A stretch of 35,237 nucleotides of DNA from Pelotomaculum_B sp964543575 (GCA_964543575.1 CAZIYV010000019.1:1-35237); one strand, 5' to 3'. Counted from the first letter of the stretch, positions 7,435 through 15,703 are shown. Program-made: numbers and translations. The notes: generated from the sequence alone by a model not told the origin.

Positions 7435-8334
7435 TTAATTCAGCCTTTCCAGGCGGGGCTCCCAACCGATTTGTTTAAAGAGCTCCGGGTATAATTCAGG
7501 GCGCGCTTCACCGCCCTTGCCCAGGATGGCCACACTGGCTGCTTCCAAAATGTTTGAGCCCAGTGACCTGCCCTGGAAAGAGGGACCTGGCGTCGCCAGC
7601 CACATGACCCCCCTTTTTTTTAATTCCTGGACATCTTCCGGGGTGAGTGTGCTTGTAATTATATTTTTACCGCTGAGATCACCGGGCAGGTGACGCCGCA
7701 GGAAATGGAAATCGCCCGCTATAACGTCTGCCCTGCGGTAAAAAGGTTCAAAGCGCGGTACTATTGACTCCTGTCTTTCTCCTACAGGGTACAGCCAGCC
7801 TATAGGCATCCTGCCGAGAACGGGCAGGGTCAGGTATGCCGCCGCCCGGAAAGAGGGCAGCGAGTAAAAGGGCGCCGGCAGTCCCAGGGCGAAAAGGGCA
7901 TCGCCGATTATTAACCGGCAGCCGGCTTGTTCCAGAGCGACCGCCAGTGCGTAACGGTCCAGCGCGGACACGATTAAAACAGTCTGGCCCTGCCGCGGCC
8001 AACCGGCCTGAGCCCGGATAAAAGGGATCAGGTCCCTTTCAACAGTATCTTTAATGCCGCCGCCGTCAACCAGCGGAGTTTTTTTTACTAAAGCCGCCAA
8101 TCTAGCGCCATCCCGCAATTTATAGCGCCTGTGTCCGGCATGAAGGGTAAAGTTAACACCGCCCAGTCCCAGAGCGTCCACATTGCCGTCAAAACTTTTC
8201 AAAAGCGCTGCCGCCAGCTTAATGTCGCCCCCCGTGCCAATCCTTCTGACAGATATGCTGCAGATTTTTGTTTCGATCTCAGTAGCAAAATCCCGCCGGG
8301 GCGAGCCCAGGCTGACACTGACAACCTGTTTCAT
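7435..8334 (-). CDS. Protein of the family annotated as quinate 5-dehydrogenase; true role uncertain
   Basis: A soluble protein of about 299 aa. The beginning MKQVVSVSLGSPRRDF, the patches RRIGTGGD, ALGLGGVNF, RRYKLRDGARLA and TPLVDGGGIKDT, and the end ILEAASVAILGKG match a clostridial family that databases call quinate 5-dehydrogenase. I know of no biochemical proof for this group. It has no obvious Rossmann GxGxxG at its N-terminus, so the name should be treated as provisional. The ATG at 8334 is chosen from a GGAG 7 nt upstream; the longer frame to 8370 runs into the palindromic repeat. It is the first gene of a three-gene operon with a consensus promoter at 8491-8519. Confidence 0.7.
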   Translation of the reverse strand: MKQVVSVSLGSPRRDFATEIETKICSISVRRIGTGGDIKLAAALLKSFDGNVDALGLGGVNFTLHAGHRRYKLRDGARLAALVKKTPLVDGGGIKDTVERDLIPFIRAQAGWPRQGQTVLIVSALDRYALAVALEQAGCRLIIGDALFALGLPAPFYSLPSFRAAAYLTLPVLGRMPIGWLYPVGERQESIVPRFEPFYRRADVIAGDFHFLRRHLPGDLSGKNIITSTLTPEDVQELKKRGVMWLATPGPSFQGRSLGSNILEAASVAILGKGGEARPELYPELFKQIGWEPRLERLN

Positions 8335-8363
8335 CAAACACTCCATATCTTTAATAGATAGTT

Positions 8364-8423
8364 GAGACAAGGGGACGGTTCTCCTGTCTCATTTTTGAGA
8401 CAGGAGAACCGTCCCCTTGTCTC
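8364..8423. repeat. Perfect 27-bp inverted repeat (GGGGACGGTTCTCC family) forming a leader hairpin
   Basis: Arms 8364-8390 and 8397-8423 are exact reverse complements around a 6-nt ATTTTT loop. Each arm is itself a near-palindrome: GAGACA, a GGGGACGGTTCTCC core, TGTCTC. A partial third copy (CCCTTGTCTC) follows. The same core occurs at 19524-19552. These dispersed palindromes resemble elements mobilised by REP-associated tyrosine transposases; no such gene is in the window. The hairpin lies between promoter 8491-8519 and the start codon at 8334. Confidence 0.9.
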
Positions 8424-8490
8424 CCCTTGTCTCATTGTTCTTTATCTTTATTCTGTTTTCTGACTCCTGTCTCCTGTATTCTCAGTGTAA

Positions 8491-8519
8491 ATTATAGTAA
8501 TCAGCTTATGTAATGTCAA
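8491..8519 (-). promoter_or_regulatory. Perfect consensus sigma-A promoter
   Basis: On the minus strand TTGACA (8514-8519) and TATAAT (8491-8496) are separated by exactly 17 bp. The -35 box overlaps the TGA stop codon of the GH57-GT4 gene. Transcription would start near 8484 and give a 150-nt leader with the 27-bp hairpin before the quinate-dehydrogenase-like gene. Confidence 0.85.
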
Positions 8520-11287
8520 AATTTAGCGGCCAGCGCCTCGCGGTAAACGTCCAGGGTTTCCAGGGCGATACTCTGCCAGTCATAAACCGTCAACACTTTT
8601 TTCCAGGCCCGCCTGGTCAGATCACGGGCCAGGCCCGGATTAATCAGAACCTCCCTGATATAATAAGCCAGCAAACCGGGATTGCCGGGAGGCACTTTAT
8701 AGCCGTCAATGCCGTGCGAGACAACCTCGCTCAACCCTCCCGTATCCGAAACAATAACCGGAATTTGAGCGGCCATGGCTTCCAGCGCCACAATGCCAAA
8801 CGGCTCATAGAGGCTGGGAAACACCGCCACATCTGATTGTTTCAGAAGCTGATTCCTCTGGTCCTCATTTAAAAATCCCAGAAATTCCACTTTACCGCTT
8901 AACATAGGGTTAGCGGCCTTGGCCTTCAAATAATCTTCATACGGGCCGGCCCCGCCAACCAGCAGCTTTAAATCAGGCAACTGCGGGAGCAGGTGCAACA
9001 ATGCTTCCAGCAGCACCTGCACACCTTTTTCAGGTACAAGGCGCCCGATAAACAGTATGGTCTGTGTTCCCGTGTGCGTCTCCTTTTCACCGGGTATCAG
9101 CTGCCTGGGCACACCCAGATTGGCCAGATCAACCCCATTGGGGATACTGTGAGTTTTTCGTCTGGAGACACCAAAGAGCCCGGTGATCTCCTCTGCCATG
9201 TAATCGCTGCAGCAGATCACAGTCATCGCCAGGTTGGCCAGCCTGTTCTCCAGGTTGTGAATGCGGCGCTGCAGGTCATTGTGAATACCCCGGTTGCGAC
9301 CGTATTCAGTCGCGTGAATAGTCGCCACCAGGGGCAGCCGGTAACTACCGCTCAAGGCTATGGCAGCTTCCTCAACCAGCCAGTCATGGGCGTGAATCAG
9401 GTCAAACGCTTCGCTGTCCATCAGGCCGCCGGCAAATACTTCCATTGACCGGTTCAACTGTTCAACCCACTTCATAAAATCTTCCGCGGTCAGCCCGGAT
9501 TGGCTCACGCGGTGCACGTGCACACCTTCAACCAGTTGGTAGTCACTGGCGCCCGGTGCAGGACAGGTAACCACGTGCACAATTTCACCAAGACGGGCCA
9601 GCGCCCTTGAAAGATCATAAACATGCCGGGCCAGACCGCCCACAGTCTTGGGCGGGAATTCCCAGGAAAGCATTAATACTCTCAAAGACTCCCCGGCCAG
9701 TCTGCCCGGCGGCTTGCTGGTACGGCTTAAACGGTAGTGGCGGCTGTATATGTTATAATCAATTTCCGGAAAGATACTGTCCTGCCTCTCATAACCGGCC
9801 AGTTCGTCCTCATTTACCTGTCCCTCAACCAGCTGAGAAGTCAAGCGATTGAAGTGGCTGATATGTTCGCTCGTCCTCTGCACCGCGTACTGCACCGCAG
9901 TACCGGTCTTAATAATAAAAGCCCAGTCGCTGCTCTGCGCCAGAAGCAATTCGCGCGCAGCCTGGTTCAGCGTGCGGCGGATGGCCCCTGAAGCGTTAGG
10001 GTACAAATCGGCCAGGTCCACCAGCGTTGTTTCAGCACGGTGCAGGTGCCTGTAAATCCAATCGTTGCTGGGGTTCAACCAGACCTCGTTATAGCCGCCT
10101 TCCCCCCAACTGGAGGCGGCCAGTTCCACCACCTGGTTATCAACATATTCACCGAGATAGCCAGCCGGGGTGGTCATCTTAATGCCATCCCGCCCGGTGT
10201 CAATAGCGCGGCATAAATGTTCCAGCCAGAGCGGTCCCTCATACCACCAGTGCCCAAACAGCTCGGCGTCGTAAGGTGCGATAATCACCGGTTTTCTATC
10301 CATCCAACCAGCTAGCTGGCGGACCTGCTGACCCCGCTTCCTGGCGAAATCAGCACCGTCTTCAACGGTTTTTAACACGGCCAGGTCAGGTTGGTAAGGC
10401 TCTTTATGATCTCCCTGCCCCGTAATTCTAAAATACTTGAGTCCGGTGTCGCAGCGAATATTGCCCCCGGGGAGACAGGGGGCGAGGTAATNNNNNNNNN
10501 NGTAGTAGGGGTTGCCCGGATAACCGGTGTGTCTGTCCCAGACCTGACGTGAGCTTTCCGGGTCGCGGCCGAAAGCGGCCACTCCGGAACGACAGTAAAC
10601 AGGAGCATAAACTCCATAACGTGAAACCGGGCTGGCCAGATTGATGCCGTGCGTTTCAACAAAAAAATACCTCAGCCCGAATTCTTTTAAAATCTCATCC
10701 ACCCCGGGCACATAAGCACACTCCGGCAGCCAGATCCCGGCCGGCAGCCTGCCAAAAAGCCGGCCATACTGCTCCACGGCGAGCTGTACCTGCGCCCGCC
10801 TGGCCTCCCGCGTCATAATTAAAGGCAGGTAGCCGTGCGTGGCGCACGTGGTTATCACTTCCAGCGCCCCCAACGCCTGCAGGCTCTGGATGGGCAGGAT
10901 CAGATTGCCCTCATAATCATCTTCGAAAGACCGGCGGAGTTCACTTAGCCGGTTAAAATACATGACTGCCACGTTTCTGAACTCAGGGCTGTTTTTATTT
11001 CTGGCAATCTCAGCTTCCGCCAGCGAAATTATTTTTTTCAGGTGGCGCAGGTAGCGCTCCTGTAAAAGCTGATCATTGAACATGGTTACCAGAGGCGGTG
11101 AAAGCGAAAGGGTTATCTTGAAATTGACACCGTCCTTGACCATTTTTTCAAAAGCCATAATCAGGGGAACATAACACTCGGTTATGGCCTCAAATAACCA
11201 GCGCTCTTCCATTATTCCCGGATCTTCCGGGTGGCGGATGTACGGCAGGTGCGCGTGCAGCACCAGCGCTAAATACCCCTCGGTCAT
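8516..11287 (-). CDS. Fused GH57 glucan branching enzyme and GT4 glycogen synthase-like protein
   Basis: Two enzymes in one chain of about 923 aa. Residues 1 to about 520 are a glycoside hydrolase family 57/DUF1957 domain of the branching-enzyme type: HAHLPYIRHPE at the start, probable nucleophile Glu in GIWLPECAY (about 189) and probable acid Asp in PYDAELFGHWWYEGP (about 340). Residues from about 535 are a GT-B, family 4 transferase: SWEFPPKTVGGLARHVYDLS, HAHDWL, RLVPEKGVQ and EPFGIVALEAMAAQIPVIVSDTGGL. Together they suggest synthesis and branching of an alpha-glucan. The ATG at 11287 is chosen from AGGGGG 9 nt upstream. Ten Ns at 10491-10500 interrupt the GH57 domain. The frame resumes, but relatives suggest about 14 residues are missing there, more than the Ns allow. 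Confidence 0.9.
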   Translation of the reverse strand: MTEGYLALVLHAHLPYIRHPEDPGIMEERWLFEAITECYVPLIMAFEKMVKDGVNFKITLSLSPPLVTMFNDQLLQERYLRHLKKIISLAEAEIARNKNSPEFRNVAVMYFNRLSELRRSFEDDYEGNLILPIQSLQALGALEVITTCATHGYLPLIMTREARRAQVQLAVEQYGRLFGRLPAGIWLPECAYVPGVDEILKEFGLRYFFVETHGINLASPVSRYGVYAPVYCRSGVAAFGRDPESSRQVWDRHTGYPGNPYYXXXXYLAPCLPGGNIRCDTGLKYFRITGQGDHKEPYQPDLAVLKTVEDGADFARKRGQQVRQLAGWMDRKPVIIAPYDAELFGHWWYEGPLWLEHLCRAIDTGRDGIKMTTPAGYLGEYVDNQVVELAASSWGEGGYNEVWLNPSNDWIYRHLHRAETTLVDLADLYPNASGAIRRTLNQAARELLLAQSSDWAFIIKTGTAVQYAVQRTSEHISHFNRLTSQLVEGQVNEDELAGYERQDSIFPEIDYNIYSRHYRLSRTSKPPGRLAGESLRVLMLSWEFPPKTVGGLARHVYDLSRALARLGEIVHVVTCPAPGASDYQLVEGVHVHRVSQSGLTAEDFMKWVEQLNRSMEVFAGGLMDSEAFDLIHAHDWLVEEAAIALSGSYRLPLVATIHATEYGRNRGIHNDLQRRIHNLENRLANLAMTVICCSDYMAEEITGLFGVSRRKTHSIPNGVDLANLGVPRQLIPGEKETHTGTQTILFIGRLVPEKGVQVLLEALLHLLPQLPDLKLLVGGAGPYEDYLKAKAANPMLSGKVEFLGFLNEDQRNQLLKQSDVAVFPSLYEPFGIVALEAMAAQIPVIVSDTGGLSEVVSHGIDGYKVPPGNPGLLAYYIREVLINPGLARDLTRRAWKKVLTVYDWQSIALETLDVYREALAAKF
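10491..10500. other. Assembly gap of ten N
   Basis: A nominal scaffold gap inside the GH57 domain. The coding frame is open on both sides. The motif between GYPG and the DTGxKYxRITG block is shorter than in relatives, so the true gap is probably longer than ten bases. Confidence 0.99.
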
Positions 11288-11357
11288 TAGTTTTAGCCCC
11301 CTGAGAAAAAACAAATCCACGCTATAATTATAGCATGGAAATATTAACCGGCATTAC

Positions 11358-11810
11358 TTATTTTGTTTTATTACACTGGTCACACACACCGAAAATTTTA
11401 AGCTGGTGGTCTGTAACCGTAAAGTTATGCTTTTTGCTGACCCGGTTTTCCAACTCTTCGAGCAGGTCCTCGTTAACCTCAATGATGCTGCCGCATTTGA
11501 TGCAGATCAGGTGGTGGTGATGATGATTCTCTCCTGATTCCGATCCAAACTCGTAACGTTTGCGCCCGTCTCCGAAATCTATGGTTTGAATAAGATCAAA
11601 CTCCTGGAAAAGCTCTAACGTCCTGTAGACCGTTGCCAGCCCCACGTCAGGAGCCTCGCGTTTAACCAGGTTATACACTTCTTCAGCGCTGAGGTGCTTG
11701 CCGTTGTTTTCCAGCAGAACTTTTAGAATTAATTCCCTGCGCGTTGTCAGTTTTGATTCTTTCGCCCTGAGTTTTTCCCCGACATCGGATATAACTTTTT
11801 TCATCATCAC
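11358..11810 (-). CDS. Fur-family metal- or peroxide-responsive repressor
   Basis: A winged-helix repressor of about 148-150 aa. The N-terminal DNA-binding domain includes LTTRRELILKVLLENNGKHLSAEEVY and DVGLATVYRTLELFQEFDLI, the conserved recognition helix. The C-terminal dimerization and metal domain has HHHHHLICIKCGSIIEVNED and ends with a CDQC pair, giving the two CxxC motifs of the structural zinc site. Start codons GTG 11810, ATG 11807 and ATG 11804 are in tandem after a GGTGG ribosome site; any may be used. It lies 44 bp downstream of the dacF-like gene and near feoAB, whose promoter has a Fur box, so Fur itself is the favoured subtype. PerR or Zur cannot be excluded. Confidence 0.92.
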   Translation of the reverse strand: MMMKKVISDVGEKLRAKESKLTTRRELILKVLLENNGKHLSAEEVYNLVKREAPDVGLATVYRTLELFQEFDLIQTIDFGDGRKRYEFGSESGENHHHHHLICIKCGSIIEVNEDLLEELENRVSKKHNFTVTDHQLKIFGVCDQCNKTK

Positions 11811-11853
11811 ACCACCATTCGGGCTTTTATTGTTTTGACCGCCAGTCCCTGGC

Positions 11854-13068
11854 CTACAGGTAATACTTGCGCTTGTTGTACATTTCCCAGCGCCTGCGCC
11901 TCTGCTTGGTCTGGTACAAAGCTATGGCCGCGGCGGTACCTAGCGCCGCCAGAATCATCAGCCAGAACCACCATTTAGAAAGTATCTTTCTTTCTATCTT
12001 TTGCTGCGCTACCAAATCAACCCTGCCCAACTCCTGTCCGCCGGCAAAAAAGGCTATTTCACCTAACTTCTTACCGGCCGGGACCGGCGCCACAATTTTA
12101 TCTAAAAGTATGATTTCCTGGCTGATTTGAGGTTTGTCAGTACTGGGAAAGTCGTAGGCCAGTGAACTGCCCGTCTGCGCGTGAGCTGTTTTCGAAACAC
12201 CGTATCGAACTGGCACGTCAGTGACAAACTTGCCTGCTTCGACCAGGGTCGCCTGATTAAATTCCGTAAACCCATAGTCCAAAAGCTTGGTTGAATCAGT
12301 CCAGATGTCAGTACCTTCACTTTTCATAACTACGGCTATCAATTCCCTGCCCTGCTTAGCCGCGGCTGACACCAGGCACTGCCTGGCCGCTTCCGTATAC
12401 CCGGTCTTAACTCCAATAGCCCCCTCGTAATTCCAAAGCAGCTTGTTGTGATTGTCCAGGTAGGTCTGGGCGTTGGGATCGCTCCTTGTGATCGTTTTTA
12501 TTTTAGTGGACACAATTTCTCTGAATTCCGGATTTTGCATGGCATAACGGGTTATAAGAGCCATGTCGCGGGCACTGCTGTAGTGATTGGAGTCCGGCAG
12601 GCCGTTAGGGTTGTTGAAATGTGTATTAACCGCGCCTAATTCAACCGCCCTTTTGTTCATGAGCTGAGCAAAACCAGTCACCGAACCTCCCAAATGGCAG
12701 GCGATGGCCACAGCGGAATCATTTCCTGAATTGAGCATCAGCGCGTAAATCAAATCCTCAAGTGATATCTGTTCACCCTCCTGCAGCCCTATGGCGGAGC
12801 CTTCAACATCAGAGGCTTCTTTGGGAATGGTGACCATTTCACCAGTCCTGCCGCTTTCTAAAGCTATAATTGCGGTCAGAATCTTAGTAGTGCTGGCCGG
12901 GTACACCCTGACGGAAGCATTTTTTTCAAAAAGCGATTGCCCGTTTTTGGAGTCAATAAGCACTGCCGCCTCCCCTGTAATCACAGGTGCAGCAGCGGCT
13001 GCGGGAAAAACAGTGGTTACTAATAAAATTGCAGCCAGACATACCCATAAGGATATTCTTTTCAGCAT
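11854..13068 (-). CDS. D-alanyl-D-alanine carboxypeptidase, DacF/DacB type
   Basis: A low-molecular-weight PBP of family S11 that removes the terminal D-Ala from peptidoglycan stem peptides. It has a cleavable signal peptide (ISLWVCLAAILLVTTVFPAAAAAP), SxxK in PASTTKILTAI, SxN in NSGNDSAVAIA and KTG in GVKTGYTEAARQCLVSAA. A C-terminal PBP5-like domain and a C-terminal membrane anchor (WWFWLMILAALGTAAAIALY) with a basic tail follow. Length is 404 aa. An AGGTGA lies about 5 nt before ATG 13068. A TATAAT box (13123-13128) in the 95-bp gap after feoB suggests its own promoter, but no good -35 is seen. The spore-forming context suggests DacF; vegetative DacA is the alternative. Confidence 0.92.
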   Translation of the reverse strand: MLKRISLWVCLAAILLVTTVFPAAAAAPVITGEAAVLIDSKNGQSLFEKNASVRVYPASTTKILTAIIALESGRTGEMVTIPKEASDVEGSAIGLQEGEQISLEDLIYALMLNSGNDSAVAIACHLGGSVTGFAQLMNKRAVELGAVNTHFNNPNGLPDSNHYSSARDMALITRYAMQNPEFREIVSTKIKTITRSDPNAQTYLDNHNKLLWNYEGAIGVKTGYTEAARQCLVSAAAKQGRELIAVVMKSEGTDIWTDSTKLLDYGFTEFNQATLVEAGKFVTDVPVRYGVSKTAHAQTGSSLAYDFPSTDKPQISQEIILLDKIVAPVPAGKKLGEIAFFAGGQELGRVDLVAQQKIERKILSKWWFWLMILAALGTAAAIALYQTKQRRRRWEMYNKRKYYL

Positions 13069-13163
13069 TCCGTCACCTTTGCAATGTTTTTAGGTAACCA
13101 AAAAACACCCAGACTAAAAACAATTATACCATATCGCCCGCTTTCAGGGCTATACCCTGTTTA

Positions 13164-15107
13164 TCAGGCCCTGCGCAGCCTGGACAGAATGGACAGTGCC
13201 ACTAAAAAGGCTGTCACCAAAATAACCGGGGTTAATAGAACGGGGATTTGCGTAAAGCCCGCTCTAAACATGTATTCCAACAGGCGGGTGATCATACCAC
13301 CGATAAATATGGCCAGTCCAAAAACGGCAGACCAGACTACCAGCCCCTCGCGCAGTCCCCGCTCTTTAAAAATAACCATGGTCGCCGCTATGCACGGCAC
13401 AGTGAGTGAAAGGGTTAAAAGAATGATAAAATTTTGCAGGGGCAGCATCTGCAGGCTCAGTATCGCCGCCGCGCCGAACTCTTTCCTGATCAAACCCATG
13501 ACAAAAATATCTGCCACTTCTTGAGGCAAATGCAGCCAGCTCACTGTCACAGGAGTAAGGACATTTCGCAGTCCCCGCAACAGGCCAGTCACCTCAAGGA
13601 TACTTAAAAAAAGTGTCCCCAGGGCGAATATCGGCAAGGCCTCCTTGATAAACTGGTAAGACCTGGTCCAGGTTTTCACCAGGAAGTTGCGCGGCATGGG
13701 CAAACGCAAGGGCGGCAGTTCGATCAGCAGGGGAGATGTCTCACCCGGCAAAAAGCGGCTGAGCAGGACACCGGTGCAAAGGAGTACACTGAACATGATC
13801 AAAACGTACAAAACCATATAGAAAGCGCCTTGCCCCGACAGCACCGCTATGATAATGGCCATTTGCGCCGAGCAGGGAACCCCCAGCGCCAAAAGGAAAA
13901 TAGCTATACGCCTTTCCCGGTCCGAACCCAACACTCTGGTTGAAATGCAGGCCATGGTGACGCACCCGAAACCAAGTATCGCCGGGATAACCGCCTGACC
14001 GTTCAAGCCGGCGCCAATTAAGGTGCGGTCTACCAAAGTGGCAATCCTCGGCAGGTAACCGGAATCTTCCAGGATAGAAAGCACCAGAAAAATACCCAGC
14101 ACCAGCGGCAGTAAAATACCGATCAGGTAAGTCACAGTAAGAGTCAATACCCCGTACTGGCCTGTTAAAATTATACTGATCACTGTCCCGGGCGGGAAAA
14201 CGCCGTCAAGCAGCGACCTGAGCGCAGGCTCGTAATAACCTGTCATGAAGCGCTCGGTATTCTCTACAATAAATTGCGCAAAAAAAACCCCCACCAGTTC
14301 GTAAACCGCCCACAAAGTTAATGCCAGAAGCGGAAAACCGGTAGCAGGCAGGAGCATCCAGCGGCCCAGCCTGGAGGTAAAGCTTTCACCTTTTCTGGTC
14401 TCCTTTACCACCAGCGCCACCAGATTGTTTACTCTTTCCCGGCGTCTCTTGTAGAGGGATTCCCGGTCGGTCCCCGGCGTCAGCCCAAAGCACTGGCTTA
14501 TTTCCCGGTCACCCTCAAGGATTAGCAGAGCTTCTGCCCTGCCGGCAGGCGGGTGCAGTTTATCAATGCTCTCCAGCAGGCCGGGCGCCGCCTGGCCCGG
14601 TCTGGCCAGGTCTATCTTCCTCTTCAGCTCGTCCATACCGACACCATGCTCTGCCGCCATGGAAACCACTGGAATATCCAACAACTTTTCCAGAAGGGGC
14701 GTGTTGATCTCCAGCCCTTCCCTGTCAGCCTCGTCCACCAAATTAAGGGCTAGCACCATTGGGACGCCCATATCGATAATCTGCAGGGTCAGGAATAAAT
14801 CCTGCTCCAGGTGAACCGCGTTAACCACATTCACCAACACATCCGCGGCCAGAATAATGTCTCTGGTGATCTTCTCTTCCTCGTTTAAAGCAGAGACACC
14901 GTAAACACCGGGGGTGTCGATCACCACATCACCGTTGTAACGCCCGCAGGCCATATTTAGGGTGGTACCGGGATAATTTGAAACGTCCCTGTACAGGCCG
15001 GTTAGATTATTAAACACAACAGATTTCCCGACATTGGGATTGCCGGCTAAAACTATTTTTCTGCCGCCTGACGGGATATCCTCTACCCTGCTTGCGCTAT
15101 CCAACAA
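13164..15107 (-). CDS. feoB: Ferrous iron transport protein B
   Basis: Membrane GTPase-coupled Fe(II) importer. The N-terminal G domain shows G1 AGNPNVGKSVVFNNLTG, the switch region YPGTTLN, G3 DTPGVYG and G4 NLVD. After a helical spacer come the Gate segments of the membrane part, including GQYGVLTLTVTYLIGILLPL, LPRIATLVDRTLIGAGLNGQAVIPAILGFGC (the Cys-containing Gate-1 motif) and CSAQMAIIIAVL. Length 647 aa is typical. The start is one of two adjacent TTG codons (15107 or 15104) after GGTGGTGA. It follows feoA by 83 bp; a 7-bp hairpin (15159-15181) lies in that gap. Confidence 0.96.
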   Translation of the reverse strand: MLDSASRVEDIPSGGRKIVLAGNPNVGKSVVFNNLTGLYRDVSNYPGTTLNMACGRYNGDVVIDTPGVYGVSALNEEEKITRDIILAADVLVNVVNAVHLEQDLFLTLQIIDMGVPMVLALNLVDEADREGLEINTPLLEKLLDIPVVSMAAEHGVGMDELKRKIDLARPGQAAPGLLESIDKLHPPAGRAEALLILEGDREISQCFGLTPGTDRESLYKRRRERVNNLVALVVKETRKGESFTSRLGRWMLLPATGFPLLALTLWAVYELVGVFFAQFIVENTERFMTGYYEPALRSLLDGVFPPGTVISIILTGQYGVLTLTVTYLIGILLPLVLGIFLVLSILEDSGYLPRIATLVDRTLIGAGLNGQAVIPAILGFGCVTMACISTRVLGSDRERRIAIFLLALGVPCSAQMAIIIAVLSGQGAFYMVLYVLIMFSVLLCTGVLLSRFLPGETSPLLIELPPLRLPMPRNFLVKTWTRSYQFIKEALPIFALGTLFLSILEVTGLLRGLRNVLTPVTVSWLHLPQEVADIFVMGLIRKEFGAAAILSLQMLPLQNFIILLTLSLTVPCIAATMVIFKERGLREGLVVWSAVFGLAIFIGGMITRLLEYMFRAGFTQIPVLLTPVILVTAFLVALSILSRLRRA

Positions 15108-15190
15108 TTAATCACCACCGGACTTTATCTATAGCCGCAAACCGGCTTCCTCAAGCCCCAGCGGGAAAAACCCACCCGCTGCGGCAAAAA

Positions 15191-15409
15191 CTAGTACGGC
15201 TCAACCACAATGGTCTTGGCCAGGCTTCTGCCAATGGCTATTTCCTGTTTATTCCTGGCCACCACTACCGGTCCCGCAGGCACTATCTCCCGGCAGGTGA
15301 CAACCGCTCCCTCGGAAATGCCCAGGCGGATAGCCTGCATCCGGGTCAGTTCATCTTTGATCCTGGTTACTTTGATGATCTGTCCTTTTTTAGCTTCATC
15401 CAGATTCAC
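15191..15409 (-). CDS. feoA: Ferrous iron transport protein A
   Basis: Small SH3-like cytoplasmic partner of FeoB. The 72-aa sequence shows the family pattern: KKGQIIKVTRI, then MQAIRLGISEGAVVTCREI and a closing GPVVVARNKQEIAIGRSLAKTIVVE. The start is GTG at 15409 directly after a GGAGGTGGGGG ribosome site. It is the first gene of feoAB, with a Fur box immediately upstream. Confidence 0.95.
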   Translation of the reverse strand: MNLDEAKKGQIIKVTRIKDELTRMQAIRLGISEGAVVTCREIVPAGPVVVARNKQEIAIGRSLAKTIVVEPY

Positions 15410-15426
15410 TGACCCCCACCTCCAAC

Positions 15427-15446
15427 AATAATGATAATCATTATCA
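15427..15446. promoter_or_regulatory. Fur box upstream of feoAB
   Basis: Bases 15427-15445 match the classic 19-bp Fur consensus at 18 of 19 positions, and 15432-15446 is a perfect 7-1-7 palindrome (TGATAAT-C-ATTATCA). It lies 18 bp upstream of the feoA start and about 117 bp upstream of the divergent 46-aa peptide gene. The nearby Fur-family gene is the likely regulator. Confidence 0.9.
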
Positions 15447-15562
15447 ATGAGATGATAAAGATAACCGTTCTCATTTGAATTAAATTATATGGAATATATA
15501 AAGTAAAAGCAACAATATTTTTAGCGAAAAAGTGACAGAATATAAAAAAGGGAGGTGAAAAA

Positions 15563-15703
15563 GTGGCTGAAATAGACACCAAAGGCATGAAGGTAGCCGA
15601 TCTTTCAAATGAACAACTTGCTGAACTCCGCCAGTCCGAACAAAAATTAAACGGCTCGACGAACAATAAACAGGAATTATACCTGCTGGCAGTCAGCAGG
15701 TAG
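15563..15703 (+). CDS. Small 46-aa protein of unknown function
   Basis: A GTG at 15563 lies 5 nt after a strong GGGAGGTGA and opens a 46-codon frame ending TAG at 15703. The product begins MAEIDTKGMKVADLSNEQLA, is charged and probably helical, and ends YLLAVSR. I cannot name it. The excellent ribosome binding site, the position divergent from feoAB across a Fur box, and the hairpin just after its stop support a real gene. Confidence 0.6.
   Translation: MAEIDTKGMKVADLSNEQLAELRQSEQKLNGSTNNKQELYLLAVSR

Noticed and set aside
11322..11335. Perfect 14-bp palindrome GCTATAATTATAGC as a Fur or PerR operator
   Set aside because: It lacks the 7-1-7 layout and is more simply the -10 region of the GH57-GT4 gene; kept only as a note.
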